Shown: piece by piece, positions 1-6,188 of the stretch
Layout of the letters: each line of letters begins with the position of its first letter
Numbering within the stretch: the stretch's first letter is position 1
Virus record (IMG/VR): IMGVR_UViG_3300027754_000379
Coordinates: 1-26,049 of that record
Strand: one strand, 5' to 3'
Origin: a virus
Length of the DNA stretch: 26,049 nucleotides
The notes under the pieces: generated by a model
The model's input: only the letters and a program-made list of their open reading frames with translations
Database searches by the model: none
What the model was told of the DNA's origin: nothing
Position numbers and translations under genes: made by a program

Positions 1-33
1 CAAAATTATAAACTCGCTTAATAGGAGAACTAT

Positions 34-264
34 ATGTTTTACGCAAACATGGCTATCGATTCAATTCAAGACGCCAAAATCAACTTCCTCAAACAAACAG
101 TCAAGGAAGATTCCCTTAAAAAACCTTTAGTCGATTTTGTAGAAGCACAACGTGTTTTTACAAAGCAAGTTGCTAAGTCTGCTAACGATGTAATGAACAT
201 TGCTGCAGAAACTTTTGCCAACTCGATTTCTGGTATAGTAAATAAAAAAGGAGAATCAAAATGA
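34..264 (+). CDS. phasin-like small protein
   Basis: A 76-residue acidic/amphipathic helical protein. The stretch FVEAQRVFTKQVAKSA followed by NIAAETFAN resembles the phasin family, which coats polyhydroxyalkanoate granules in the cytoplasm; family phasins are usually 110-190 residues, so this is short. A good ribosome site (TAGGAG at 21-26) precedes the ATG. Its last codons overlap the next start (ATGA at 261-264), so it is translationally coupled to the Hsp20 gene. If it is a true phasin it may act at host storage granules or as a general amphipathic chaperone-like protein; the pairing with Hsp20 fits a stress or granule role. Assignment rests on sequence flavour only and is moderate. Confidence 0.55.
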   Translation: MFYANMAIDSIQDAKINFLKQTVKEDSLKKPLVDFVEAQRVFTKQVAKSANDVMNIAAETFANSISGIVNKKGESK

Positions 265-785
265 CATTTGTTAAAGATGTATTTGGGCGTGATATGTTCA
301 AAGATTTTGATAAACTATATGTAGGCTTTGACGATCAATTTAATAAGATGGCAAAGATTCATGATGATCTAACAAAGAGCATTCCTAACTATCCACCTTA
401 CAATATTAAGAAAACTGGTGATAACACTTATGTTATTGAAATTGCAGTTGCTGGATTTGCAAGACAGGATATTGAGATTGAACTTGATAATGATAAAATG
501 ATTATTAAAGGCAACGTACATAATACAGAAGCAGAAGAAACCTTCTTATTTAAAGGTATTGCTAACAGAGCATTTACCCGTACATTTGCACTTGAAGATC
601 AAATTGAAGTTAAAGATGCTGAAATGTTTAATGGTATGCTTAAAGTATGTTTGGAAAGAATTATTCCAGAACATAAAAAGCCAAAGAAAATTGAAATTAA
701 AGATGCCGAAGCAGGCACAAAGCCTGCAAAGAAATCTAAGCCTCAATTTCTTACAGAAGATCCTGTAGAAGATAGGATGCTATAA
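261..785 (+). CDS. Hsp20/alpha-crystallin small heat-shock protein (IbpA-like)
   Basis: A 174-residue ATP-independent holdase that would bind unfolding proteins in the cytoplasm. The alpha-crystallin domain spans roughly residues 45-150. The hallmark segment NGMLKVCLERIIPE corresponds to the conserved G-x-L of the family and closely resembles IbpA. It is followed by an I-x-I type anchor (KKIEI), here within the domain end, and a Lys/Pro-rich tail ending in DRML. The start overlaps the phasin-like gene by 4 nt and the stop overlaps the next gene (TAATG), so the genes form one operon. T4-like phages infecting cyanobacteria are known to carry Hsp20 genes. Family assignment is secure; its in vivo client is unknown. 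Confidence 0.93.
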   Translation: MTFVKDVFGRDMFKDFDKLYVGFDDQFNKMAKIHDDLTKSIPNYPPYNIKKTGDNTYVIEIAVAGFARQDIEIELDNDKMIIKGNVHNTEAEETFLFKGIANRAFTRTFALEDQIEVKDAEMFNGMLKVCLERIIPEHKKPKKIEIKDAEAGTKPAKKSKPQFLTEDPVEDRML

Positions 786-970
786 TGAATAATGATCTAA
801 AAGAATTTGAAGGAACCCATATGCCTTCAATTAAAGACTTTTGGTCATGGATTGAAAAAGCATTTACCCCCTCATATCAAAAAGAAATTGATATGTATTT
901 GAAAGATTCTGTAGATCATAAAGATCTAGAAGCCAGAATGCAGGTATTAATGCGTAGAGGTTTAATATGA
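785..970 (+). CDS. DUF3563-like small protein
   Basis: A 61-residue protein. The C-terminal half has the pattern Y-L-x5-D-x-x-D-L-E-x-R-M (YLKDSVDHKDLEARMQVL), which matches my memory of DUF3563, a short family common in Burkholderiales and relatives and without known function. It begins inside the stop of the Hsp20 gene and ends overlapping the next ATG (ATGA at 967-970), so expression is coupled through the cluster. The family's host range is one reason to suspect a betaproteobacterial host. Function unknown. Confidence 0.7.
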   Translation: MNNDLKEFEGTHMPSIKDFWSWIEKAFTPSYQKEIDMYLKDSVDHKDLEARMQVLMRRGLI

Positions 971-1059
971 AATTCATTAGAGCTTTTATTAAAATTGTAC
1001 ATGAAGTACGACAACGACTGGCTACCCGCAGGAATAAATATCCTGGAACGGGTTCGTAA
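967..1059 (+). CDS. 30-residue basic protein, unknown function
   Basis: A 30-codon reading frame starting at the ATGA overlap with the preceding gene and ending TAA just before a hairpin. The product starts MKFIRAFIKIVHEVRQRLATR and ends YPGTGS: an amphipathic, Arg-rich helix followed by a short turn-rich tail. Translational coupling and the position directly before a terminator-like hairpin support it as the last gene of the phasin/Hsp20 operon. I do not recognise a family. Confidence 0.55.
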   Translation: MKFIRAFIKIVHEVRQRLATRRNKYPGTGS

Positions 1060-1063
1060 AAAC

Positions 1064-1083
1064 ACTAGGGCTTCGGCCCTAGT
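1064..1083 (+). terminator. UUCG-loop hairpin at operon end
   Basis: Perfect 8-bp stem ACTAGGGC/GCCCTAGT closed by a TTCG tetraloop. T4-like phages often use UUCG-capped hairpins as terminators. No T run follows, so it may be a weak terminator or a 3'-end stabiliser. Confidence 0.6.
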
Positions 1084-1095
1084 TGTCCAATAGTA

Positions 1096-1124
1096 TTGAT
1101 TATAAATACATAAGATGTTATAAT
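1096..1124 (+). promoter_or_regulatory. sigma70-type promoter
   Basis: TTGATT (1096-1101), 17-bp spacer, TATAAT (1119-1124) with an upstream TG (TGTTATAAT). This would start transcription about 14 nt before the gene at 1145. The word AGATGTTATAAT recurs in the promoters at 19354, 19439 and 19913. Confidence 0.75.
1101..1108 (+). promoter_or_regulatory. T4-type late promoter motif TATAAATA
   Basis: Exact match to the T4 late -10 word recognised by phage gp55. It sits inside the spacer of the sigma70-like promoter, so the gene at 1145 may have overlapping early and late promoters. Confidence 0.6.
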
Positions 1125-1144
1125 GTTATTGACATGGAGATTAT

Positions 1145-1474
1145 ATGACTATTAAAATTTTAAAATTAATTACAGGCCAAGAGCTTGTTGCCGATATTAC
1201 GGTCAATGACCCCGTATATAAATTGGTAAAACCGTTTGCATTGCAAATGGCACGCGATCCAAATGACGAAAATGGGCCATTGCAACTTGCATTGTTTCCA
1301 TATGCGCCGTACACGAAAGATCATACCTTACATATTCGAAAAGAAAATGTAGTCTGGTTTGAAGAATTGCCAGAATCAATGATAAAAGACTATAATTCTG
1401 CATTGATTAACTTATCGGATGTTAAACAAAATGCGGCCGATCCTTTAGCGGTAACAGATGTAACGGCTCGATAA
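1145..1474 (+). CDS. conserved phage protein, possible small beta-barrel
   Basis: A 109-residue protein beginning TIKILKLITGQELVADI. That N-terminus resembles short Sm/Lsm-like proteins I recall from T4-like phages of aquatic bacteria; alternating hydrophobic strands occupy residues 1-75 and the last 25 residues look disordered. It has its own promoter and a GGAG ribosome site (1136-1139). Followed 20 nt later by another small phage gene with the same orientation. Function unknown; the Sm-like idea is inference from the pattern of the first 40 residues. Confidence 0.75.
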   Translation: MTIKILKLITGQELVADITVNDPVYKLVKPFALQMARDPNDENGPLQLALFPYAPYTKDHTLHIRKENVVWFEELPESMIKDYNSALINLSDVKQNAADPLAVTDVTAR

Positions 1475-1494
1475 AATATTAAGGAACCAGAATT

Positions 1495-1617
1495 ATGAGT
1501 ACTAAAAAAGTAACAAACTTTAAAAAACGGACTTGCCAAGGTGGCAGAGCAAAAACATCGTCAATGAATAAAACGCAGAAACGATCCTATAAGGCCTATC
1601 GAGGCCAGGGCAAATAA
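1495..1617 (+). CDS. small basic conserved phage protein (40 residues)
   Basis: A 40-codon gene with a ribosome site (AAGGA, 1481-1485). The product is highly basic and ends with KTSSMNKTQKRSYKAYRGQG and a final Lys. This S-S-M-x-K-x-Q-K-R-S-x-K-x-Y-R-G-Q-G pattern recurs in short proteins of many tailed phages, as far as I recall, with no assigned role. The charge suggests nucleic acid binding. It lies directly upstream of a late promoter motif and the tRNA-fMet gene. Confidence 0.75.
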   Translation: MSTKKVTNFKKRTCQGGRAKTSSMNKTQKRSYKAYRGQGK

Positions 1618-1620
1618 GAC

Positions 1621-1628
1621 TATAAATA
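1621..1628 (+). promoter_or_regulatory. T4-type late promoter motif TATAAATA
   Basis: Exact late -10 word, ending 8 nt before the tRNA-fMet gene. Transcription starting about 6-8 nt downstream would begin at or near the tRNA 5' end and read on into the exported-protein genes at 1713-2731. Confidence 0.6.
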
Positions 1629-1636
1629 CTTAATAC

Positions 1637-1710
1637 CGCGGATTAGTGAAATGGTATCACAAAGGACTCATAATCCTTAGTTCCTAGTTCGACTCTGGGG
1701 TCCGCAACCA
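1637..1710 (+). tRNA. initiator tRNA-fMet (CAT)
   Basis: 74 nt with encoded CCA. T arm CCTAG/CTGGG, anticodon loop CTCATAA. Aligning the 3' end as GTCCGCA + A + CCA puts C1 opposite A72, the mismatch that marks bacterial initiator tRNAs, and the 3' end GCAACCA is the same as in E. coli tRNA-fMet. The anticodon stem lacks the usual three G:C pairs (AAGGA/TCCTT). It sits 18 kb from the main tRNA cluster. Confidence 0.88.
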
Positions 1711-1712
1711 TT

Positions 1713-2015
1713 ATGAAAAAAATTATATTATTACTGCTATTAACTTTATCTACAATTGCTTATAGTAAAGAAACAAACAAACCTGTTTTGTGCATGGACG
1801 CAAAGGAAATGTTTGACGCAATATTTGAGGAATATCGTGAGACAATACTTATGGTATTTGACCAAGATTCATTCCCAAATAAAATTGTGTTAACAGTTAA
1901 TCCTGCTACAAAGACATGGTCATTAGTTGAATATAGTACCGAGATAGCTTGTTTGCTAGGCTCAGGAAATAATTATAAGATAATGGGTCGTGTACCAAGT
2001 AAAGATTACTTATGA
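1713..2015 (+). CDS. small exported protein, unknown function
   Basis: A 100-residue protein with a clear Sec signal peptide (MKKIILLLLLTLSTIAYS, cleavage probably after residue 18). The mature part has two cysteines (about 27 and 80) that could form a disulfide, and ends GRVPSKDYL. It begins three bases after the tRNA-fMet CCA and overlaps the next gene by ATGA, so it is coupled to the exported peptidase. I recognise no family; export together with a cell-wall enzyme suggests a periplasmic partner role. Confidence 0.7.
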   Translation: MKKIILLLLLTLSTIAYSKETNKPVLCMDAKEMFDAIFEEYRETILMVFDQDSFPNKIVLTVNPATKTWSLVEYSTEIACLLGSGNNYKIMGRVPSKDYL

Positions 2016-2731
2016 AGTCTATATTATTATTGGCATTACTTATAACAAGTAATGCCTTTTCTATGACAGTAACTGCACATTCGTGGTTAGTTGCTGATAC
2101 GAATGGTAAAATAATTCAAGGCGAGCATATAGAAGAATCTCGTTCAATCGCAAGTATCACAAAACTTATGACTGCAATGGTCATAATAGATGCAGGGCAA
2201 GATCCAAACGAGAAGCTTGGTAAATTTACAAGGGAACAACATATACAGTTAGCTCTTGTTAAATCCAGTAATGAATCTGCTATTTTATTATGCGACAAAT
2301 ATCCAGGTGGCAAACCTAAATGTATCCGAGATATGAATGAAAAGGCAGTTGCAATTAATATGCCAAATACTAAATTTGTTGAGGCTTCTGGATTAAGTCC
2401 AATGAATATTAGTACTGCTAAAGATTTATTAGAATTAGTTTTTGCCGCAAGCTACTATCCTGACATTGTAGAAGCAAGTAAAACATCTCAAGTAAAAATT
2501 CAGATTAAAAAGAAATGGTTCTTCTTTAATAATACTAATCCTATTATCGGAAAGAGACATAATTTTATTGTGAGTAAAACTGGAACAACAAATGCTGCAG
2601 GTGGTTGCATCGTTATGATGCTTGATACCGATATCGGCAGACGTGTCGTAGTTGTTCTTGGAAGTAAAAACGGTAAGACTAGAATTCCCGAAGCAGAATT
2701 TATTGCGATTCAAGAATATCATACAGATTAA
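2012..2731 (+). CDS. exported penicillin-binding-type D,D-peptidase (S11-like)
   Basis: A 239-residue enzyme of the serine D-alanyl-D-alanine carboxypeptidase/endopeptidase superfamily, which trims or cuts peptidoglycan cross-links in the periplasm. A signal peptide covers about residues 1-17. All three active-site motifs are visible: S48-I-T-K51 (S-x-x-K), S85-S-N87 (S-x-N) and K189-T-G191 (K-T-G, continuing TTNAAGG). It is shorter than DacA-type enzymes (about 380-400) and ends soon after the catalytic domain, more like PBP7 without extra domains. It is coupled to the small exported protein upstream and followed by a terminator. A phage could use it to remodel the wall during infection, aid lysis or exclude rivals; that role is inference, the fold assignment is firm. 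Confidence 0.9.
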   Translation: MKSILLLALLITSNAFSMTVTAHSWLVADTNGKIIQGEHIEESRSIASITKLMTAMVIIDAGQDPNEKLGKFTREQHIQLALVKSSNESAILLCDKYPGGKPKCIRDMNEKAVAINMPNTKFVEASGLSPMNISTAKDLLELVFAASYYPDIVEASKTSQVKIQIKKKWFFFNNTNPIIGKRHNFIVSKTGTTNAAGGCIVMMLDTDIGRRVVVVLGSKNGKTRIPEAEFIAIQEYHTD

Positions 2732-2732
2732 A

Positions 2733-2752
2733 AAAGGGCCTTACGGCCCTTT
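2733..2752. terminator. bidirectional intrinsic terminator
   Basis: Stem AAAGGGCC/GGCCCTTT with TTAC loop between converging genes. On the minus strand the stem is followed by TTTTTT, on the plus strand only by the three stem Ts, so it is stronger for the leftward operon. Confidence 0.8.
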
Positions 2753-2833
2753 GTGCTGGTTACGCAAATCCAGCGGCACGCTATTTTGTGCCCGATTTAA
2801 ATAAATTGCCAAACCATTGTTTGATATTTATTA

Positions 2834-3478
2834 TTACTTTCCCATTAAGCTATCAACCTTTGTTTCTACAGTATTTAAACGCTCTTCGATAGCATCTAAT
2901 GCAGGATCTGCTTGTGCTGCAACTGCTGTTGCAATTTCTGCATGTACTTCTGGAGCAACAACTTCACCTGTAGCTGCAGCAATAATTTCAGCAATTGCGG
3001 CACCTGCTTCTGCTGCTACTTCTGGTGCTGGAGCTGGCATTTCAGCAACTGCTTCTGTAATTGCTGCAGTAATTGCTACTGGATCAGTAACAACTTCTGG
3101 GTCTGCAGCAACAACTGCGGCAACGGCTGCAGCTACGATTGCAGCAACTTCTGCATTCTCAATTGCAACTGTTTCAACTTGTGCTGTAACAACATCTGCC
3201 ACAATATCAGCTGCTGCTGGAACATCTGAACTTGCGGATAATGCAACAACTTCTTCAACTGCTACAGGAGCATTATCTGCTGGTGCGGCCACAATAGCTT
3301 GAATTTGTTCTTGCGTTTTAACGGTAACTAAATGATTAACGGTAACTTCTACCAATGTTAATCGCGCATCTAATTCTTCTAACTCTGTAGGGATATCGCT
3401 ATTAGCATGAACACCTGTTAGTGCTGCTAATTTAGCTTCAACGGCTACCAATCTTACTGCTAGGTCTTCGAATCTCAT
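2834..3478 (-). CDS. Ala/Val-rich coiled-coil protein, unknown function
   Basis: A 214-residue protein. Residues 1-60 and the last 25 (residues 190-214, DAIEERLNTVETKVDSLMG) form heptad-like coiled coils; residues 60-190 are a low-complexity Ala/Val/Glu/Pro stretch with blocks such as AAAVAAVVAAD. It has a strong ribosome site (AAGGAG) on the minus strand and a late promoter motif 44 nt upstream. The plus-strand frames across the same bases are translations of this biased composition and are not genes. Late expression and coiled-coil ends suggest a virion or assembly component, but nothing identifies which. Confidence 0.75.
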   Translation of the reverse strand: MRFEDLAVRLVAVEAKLAALTGVHANSDIPTELEELDARLTLVEVTVNHLVTVKTQEQIQAIVAAPADNAPVAVEEVVALSASSDVPAAADIVADVVTAQVETVAIENAEVAAIVAAAVAAVVAADPEVVTDPVAITAAITEAVAEMPAPAPEVAAEAGAAIAEIIAAATGEVVAPEVHAEIATAVAAQADPALDAIEERLNTVETKVDSLMGK

Positions 3479-3521
3479 GTTTGCTCCTTTTTGTTAATGA
3501 TTTGTGCTCTTGGCACACTAT

Positions 3522-3529
3522 TATTTATG
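3522..3529 (-). promoter_or_regulatory. late promoter motif variant CATAAATA (minus strand)
   Basis: Reads CATAAATA on the minus strand, one base off the T4 late word, with an AT-rich upstream region. It lies 44 nt before the start of the Ala-rich protein gene. Confidence 0.5.
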
Positions 3530-3559
3530 AAATAATATATTACAGAAATATTACAGTCT

Positions 3560-4270
3560 TTAATTCCAATATTTGGAAGAGTCTAAGTTATCCCAATATG
3601 CTTTATTATTACGATTAATAAAGTTCTTAATTAGATACCATCCCATACCAAAGTATCCCATCTTTTTAAACCTACGAGAATCTTGTCCGAAGTAGTGATT
3701 TACAATTTTAAACTTTTTAGGGCTGTACATTCTTGATAGAAAATAATCTTCAGACGTTACTGTTTTTTCGGGAAAGCCGCCATATTCTTCAAACTTGTCT
3801 CTGCGAGTTAGCATAAACGCTCCAATTGCAAAAGGGGAAAAGAATTTTAATATATGATTTATAATATTAAAAAGCGCAAACCCAATCACTGCACGTATAT
3901 CTTTGTCGTATGATTTAATATTCAATCCAACAAGATCTAAATTTTTATATTCAATTGCATTGACTGCATCTTGAATAACATTATTTTTAAAGAAACGAAC
4001 ATCAGCATCAATGAATAAAATGTAGGGGGTAGTTACTAATTTAGCCCCGTTGTTCTTAGCAAAGGATACCGGCCCGCCTTCAATAATTTCAATATTTAAT
4101 AAATTGCTATTATTTTGTATTACCTGTCTAGTATTATCTGTAGAACAATCAGCAATAATAATTCTTGTATTGCCTATATTTTGGGAACGCAAAGAATCTA
4201 ACAAGTGATGAATATAATTCTCCTCATTTTTGCAAGGTACAACAATAGTAATTTTATCAGATAATATCAT
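3560..4270 (-). CDS. family 2 glycosyltransferase
   Basis: A 236-residue cytoplasmic or membrane-associated GT-A enzyme that would transfer a sugar from a nucleotide sugar. Visible motifs are the N-terminal VVPCKNEENYI nucleotide-binding strand, D41-C-S-T-D-N for the base/ribose contact, and the metal-binding D88-A-D90 at the end of a hydrophobic strand. A hydrophobic stretch near residues 130-155 could be a membrane contact. It overlaps the upstream LpxH-like phosphoesterase gene by 14 nt, so both are expressed together. Likely targets are a host envelope glycan or a virion protein; neither is shown by sequence. Confidence 0.9.
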   Translation of the reverse strand: MILSDKITIVVPCKNEENYIHHLLDSLRSQNIGNTRIIIADCSTDNTRQVIQNNSNLLNIEIIEGGPVSFAKNNGAKLVTTPYILFIDADVRFFKNNVIQDAVNAIEYKNLDLVGLNIKSYDKDIRAVIGFALFNIINHILKFFSPFAIGAFMLTRRDKFEEYGGFPEKTVTSEDYFLSRMYSPKKFKIVNHYFGQDSRRFKKMGYFGMGWYLIKNFINRNNKAYWDNLDSSKYWN

Positions 4271-5048
4271 CTTTTTCTTTAGTCCAAGTTATAATTTCCC
4301 AACTACCATCATGATGTTCAACCAATGCAGTACATGATTCAACCCAGTCTCCGTCATTCATATAGACTACACCATCTATAGTTTTTATTTCGGCATGGTG
4401 TATATGTCCACATATTACTCCGTCGTATCCACGTTTCTTACAGTATGCAGCTAGATTCTTTTCAAAATGAAATATAAAATCTACTGCTTTCTTTACTCTT
4501 GCCTTGAGATATTTACTAAGACTAAAGTACCCAAAACCCATACGATGGCGTATCCAATTGAATTTACTATTGAGCGATAAAATGAAATCATATGCCTTGT
4601 CTCCTAAAAATGCTAGCCATGGGGCTAGTCTGGTAATGCCATCAAATAAATCACCATGTGTAACCAAGTAGTGTTTACCGTCAGCGCCAATATGTTCGAT
4701 TTGATTGTGTATTTCAACAAGACCAAAACTGAAACCATATGGTATCATTGGTCTTAAAAATTCATCATGGTTGCCTGCTACATAAATTACTTTAGTTCCA
4801 CGTTTTGCGTGACCTAAAACTCTACGAACAACATTGGTATGACTTTGTTTCCATCGCCATTTGTTTTGTTGTATTCGCCATGCGTCAATAATATCACCAA
4901 TCAAATAAAGAGTGTCACATGTATTATGTTTTAAAAAGTTATTTAATTTGCCAGCTTGACTATCTTTTGTGCCAAGATGAACATCACTAATAAAAATGCT
5001 GCGATACTTTTTTTGTTGAGTTACAGAATTATTGGTATCCATAACCAT
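4257..5048 (-). CDS. LpxH-like calcineurin-type phosphoesterase
   Basis: A 263-residue dimetal phosphohydrolase of the UDP-2,3-diacylglucosamine hydrolase-like group (COG2908 type). The metal-ligand motifs are in order: D22-V-H24, G51-D52, G92-N-H-D95, T130-H131-G-D, and G-H-I-H-H near residue 215. The C-terminal GDWVESC signature is typical of this subgroup rather than of generic phosphatases. LpxH itself makes lipid X in lipid A synthesis at the inner membrane. The gene is sandwiched between a DUF4337-like membrane protein (28-nt overlap) and a glycosyltransferase (14-nt overlap), which fits an envelope-modifying cassette. Exact substrate is not deducible. Confidence 0.88.
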   Translation of the reverse strand: MVMDTNNSVTQQKKYRSIFISDVHLGTKDSQAGKLNNFLKHNTCDTLYLIGDIIDAWRIQQNKWRWKQSHTNVVRRVLGHAKRGTKVIYVAGNHDEFLRPMIPYGFSFGLVEIHNQIEHIGADGKHYLVTHGDLFDGITRLAPWLAFLGDKAYDFILSLNSKFNWIRHRMGFGYFSLSKYLKARVKKAVDFIFHFEKNLAAYCKKRGYDGVICGHIHHAEIKTIDGVVYMNDGDWVESCTALVEHHDGSWEIITWTKEKDDII

Positions 5049-5569
5049 ATGCCTTGACTCATTAGTAATGCGGCCAAGGCACCTACTACAATACTTGCAG
5101 TATATAAAGCGGGTGCTACAGCTAAGATACTAGCTGACAATAATACAATAGCAATTTGAAATCCAGATCCGGCAAATGTCATCCATGGGCCAGACTTACG
5201 AACCTCGTCACGTTCAGCTTCAAGCGCACGTGCCTTTGCCATAAGTTCTTTCTTACCTTCACCTGTTGCAGGTTCAGATTCATACCTATTAATTTTAGCA
5301 GTTAACTTATCTGCTTTTTCAAATTGTTTTCTTTCAATAGCATCATCTCTAGCCATTTCAGCAAGAGTCTGTTTAATAGACTTTGCCTGATAAAATGACC
5401 AAGTATCGTTTGCTTTAATTGTATTGTTTAATACCTTAGAGCTATTGCCCGAAGCAATGTAAGTATTAATAGCTAAAAGAGCAGCAAGTACAGTAATTAA
5501 CCAACCGGCTTTATCTTTAATTAATGCTTCACGCTCGGAACGTGATAGGGGTTTCTTTTCTTCTGCCAT
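5021..5569 (-). CDS. DUF4337-like membrane protein
   Basis: A 182-residue protein with three predicted membrane segments: about residues 22-40, 132-150 and 152-180. Between the first and second lies a soluble coiled-coil region (about 50-125) that starts with the pattern NDTWSFYQAKSIKQ, which I recognise from DUF4337. The family occurs in bacteria and some aquatic phages and has no known function. A strong ribosome site (AAGGAG) precedes the start. The last 28 nt overlap the LpxH-like gene. It may anchor or scaffold the following envelope enzymes; that is only a suggestion. Confidence 0.82.
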   Translation of the reverse strand: MAEEKKPLSRSEREALIKDKAGWLITVLAALLAINTYIASGNSSKVLNNTIKANDTWSFYQAKSIKQTLAEMARDDAIERKQFEKADKLTAKINRYESEPATGEGKKELMAKARALEAERDEVRKSGPWMTFAGSGFQIAIVLLSASILAVAPALYTASIVVGALAALLMSQGIWLWIPIIL

Positions 5570-5586
5570 AATAATCTCCTTTTGAT

Positions 5587-6174
5587 TTATTTATTTGCCA
5601 ATGGATTGTCGATAGCTTTTTGGATTTTGTTATCAACTTCCTTTTTCAATACTTCAACTTCTCTGCTAATCTCTCTGCGAGCATCTGCCATTTCTTTACG
5701 TATAGCATTTACTTCGCCTCTAGCTTTATCCAAATCTTCACGCACATCTTTGCGAGCCTGGCGCATTTCTTGCTCCGTCTCTCTTTGTGCTAATTTAACA
5801 CTACGCTCAACCTGTTCTGTAACTGATTCATTACGACGAATGTCGTTCTTTAAATCAGTCTTAATATCGCGAGTATAGTCTGCGCCCTTTTGGCTATTCT
5901 CTTCGATAACAGCTAAACGCTTATCAAATCCGGTTAGATCAGGTGCGGCATATTCGGCAATCTTTTTCTTCATGCCAATGTAATCTTTGTATACTTCAAA
6001 CGCACCATATAATCCGCCGAGTGTAGATGATACAATAGTTGCAGCTATCATTAATTTTGCAGGAGTAAATTCATACCCTCCAATACTAATAACAGTATCT
6101 TTGCTTGCATATTTTTTAGCTGCCGCTTCTAACTCGTCGACTTTTGCGTTTAAGTCTTTACCTTCTTCTGCCAT
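5587..6174 (-). CDS. membrane-anchored coiled-coil phage protein
   Basis: A 195-residue protein. Residues 1-25 are charged and helical, residues about 32-55 contain GGYEFTPAKLMIAAT and a hydrophobic segment (one membrane pass), and residues 75-190 form a long, very charged coiled coil rich in Glu, Lys and Arg. The ribosome site GGAG lies 5 nt before the start. I recall similar proteins in T4-like phages of aquatic bacteria, uncharacterised or listed as structural, but cannot confirm. Gene order inside a probable late operon, between an exported low-complexity protein and a membrane protein, fits an envelope or virion role. Confidence 0.75.
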   Translation of the reverse strand: MAEEGKDLNAKVDELEAAAKKYASKDTVISIGGYEFTPAKLMIAATIVSSTLGGLYGAFEVYKDYIGMKKKIAEYAAPDLTGFDKRLAVIEENSQKGADYTRDIKTDLKNDIRRNESVTEQVERSVKLAQRETEQEMRQARKDVREDLDKARGEVNAIRKEMADARREISREVEVLKKEVDNKIQKAIDNPLANK

Positions 6175-6188
6175 CTTGTCTCCTACTT

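Noticed and set aside
2753-2833. Second hairpin GGCAC/GTGCC after the terminator
   Set aside because: Only 5 bp with an 8-base loop; too weak to call.
2817-3302. Long plus-strand reading frames opposite the Ala-rich protein (Ser/Ala/Thr-rich and Cys/Asn-rich translations)
   Set aside because: They are complements of the biased minus-strand Ala/Val codons, have no ribosome site, and the minus gene has both a ribosome site and a late promoter motif.
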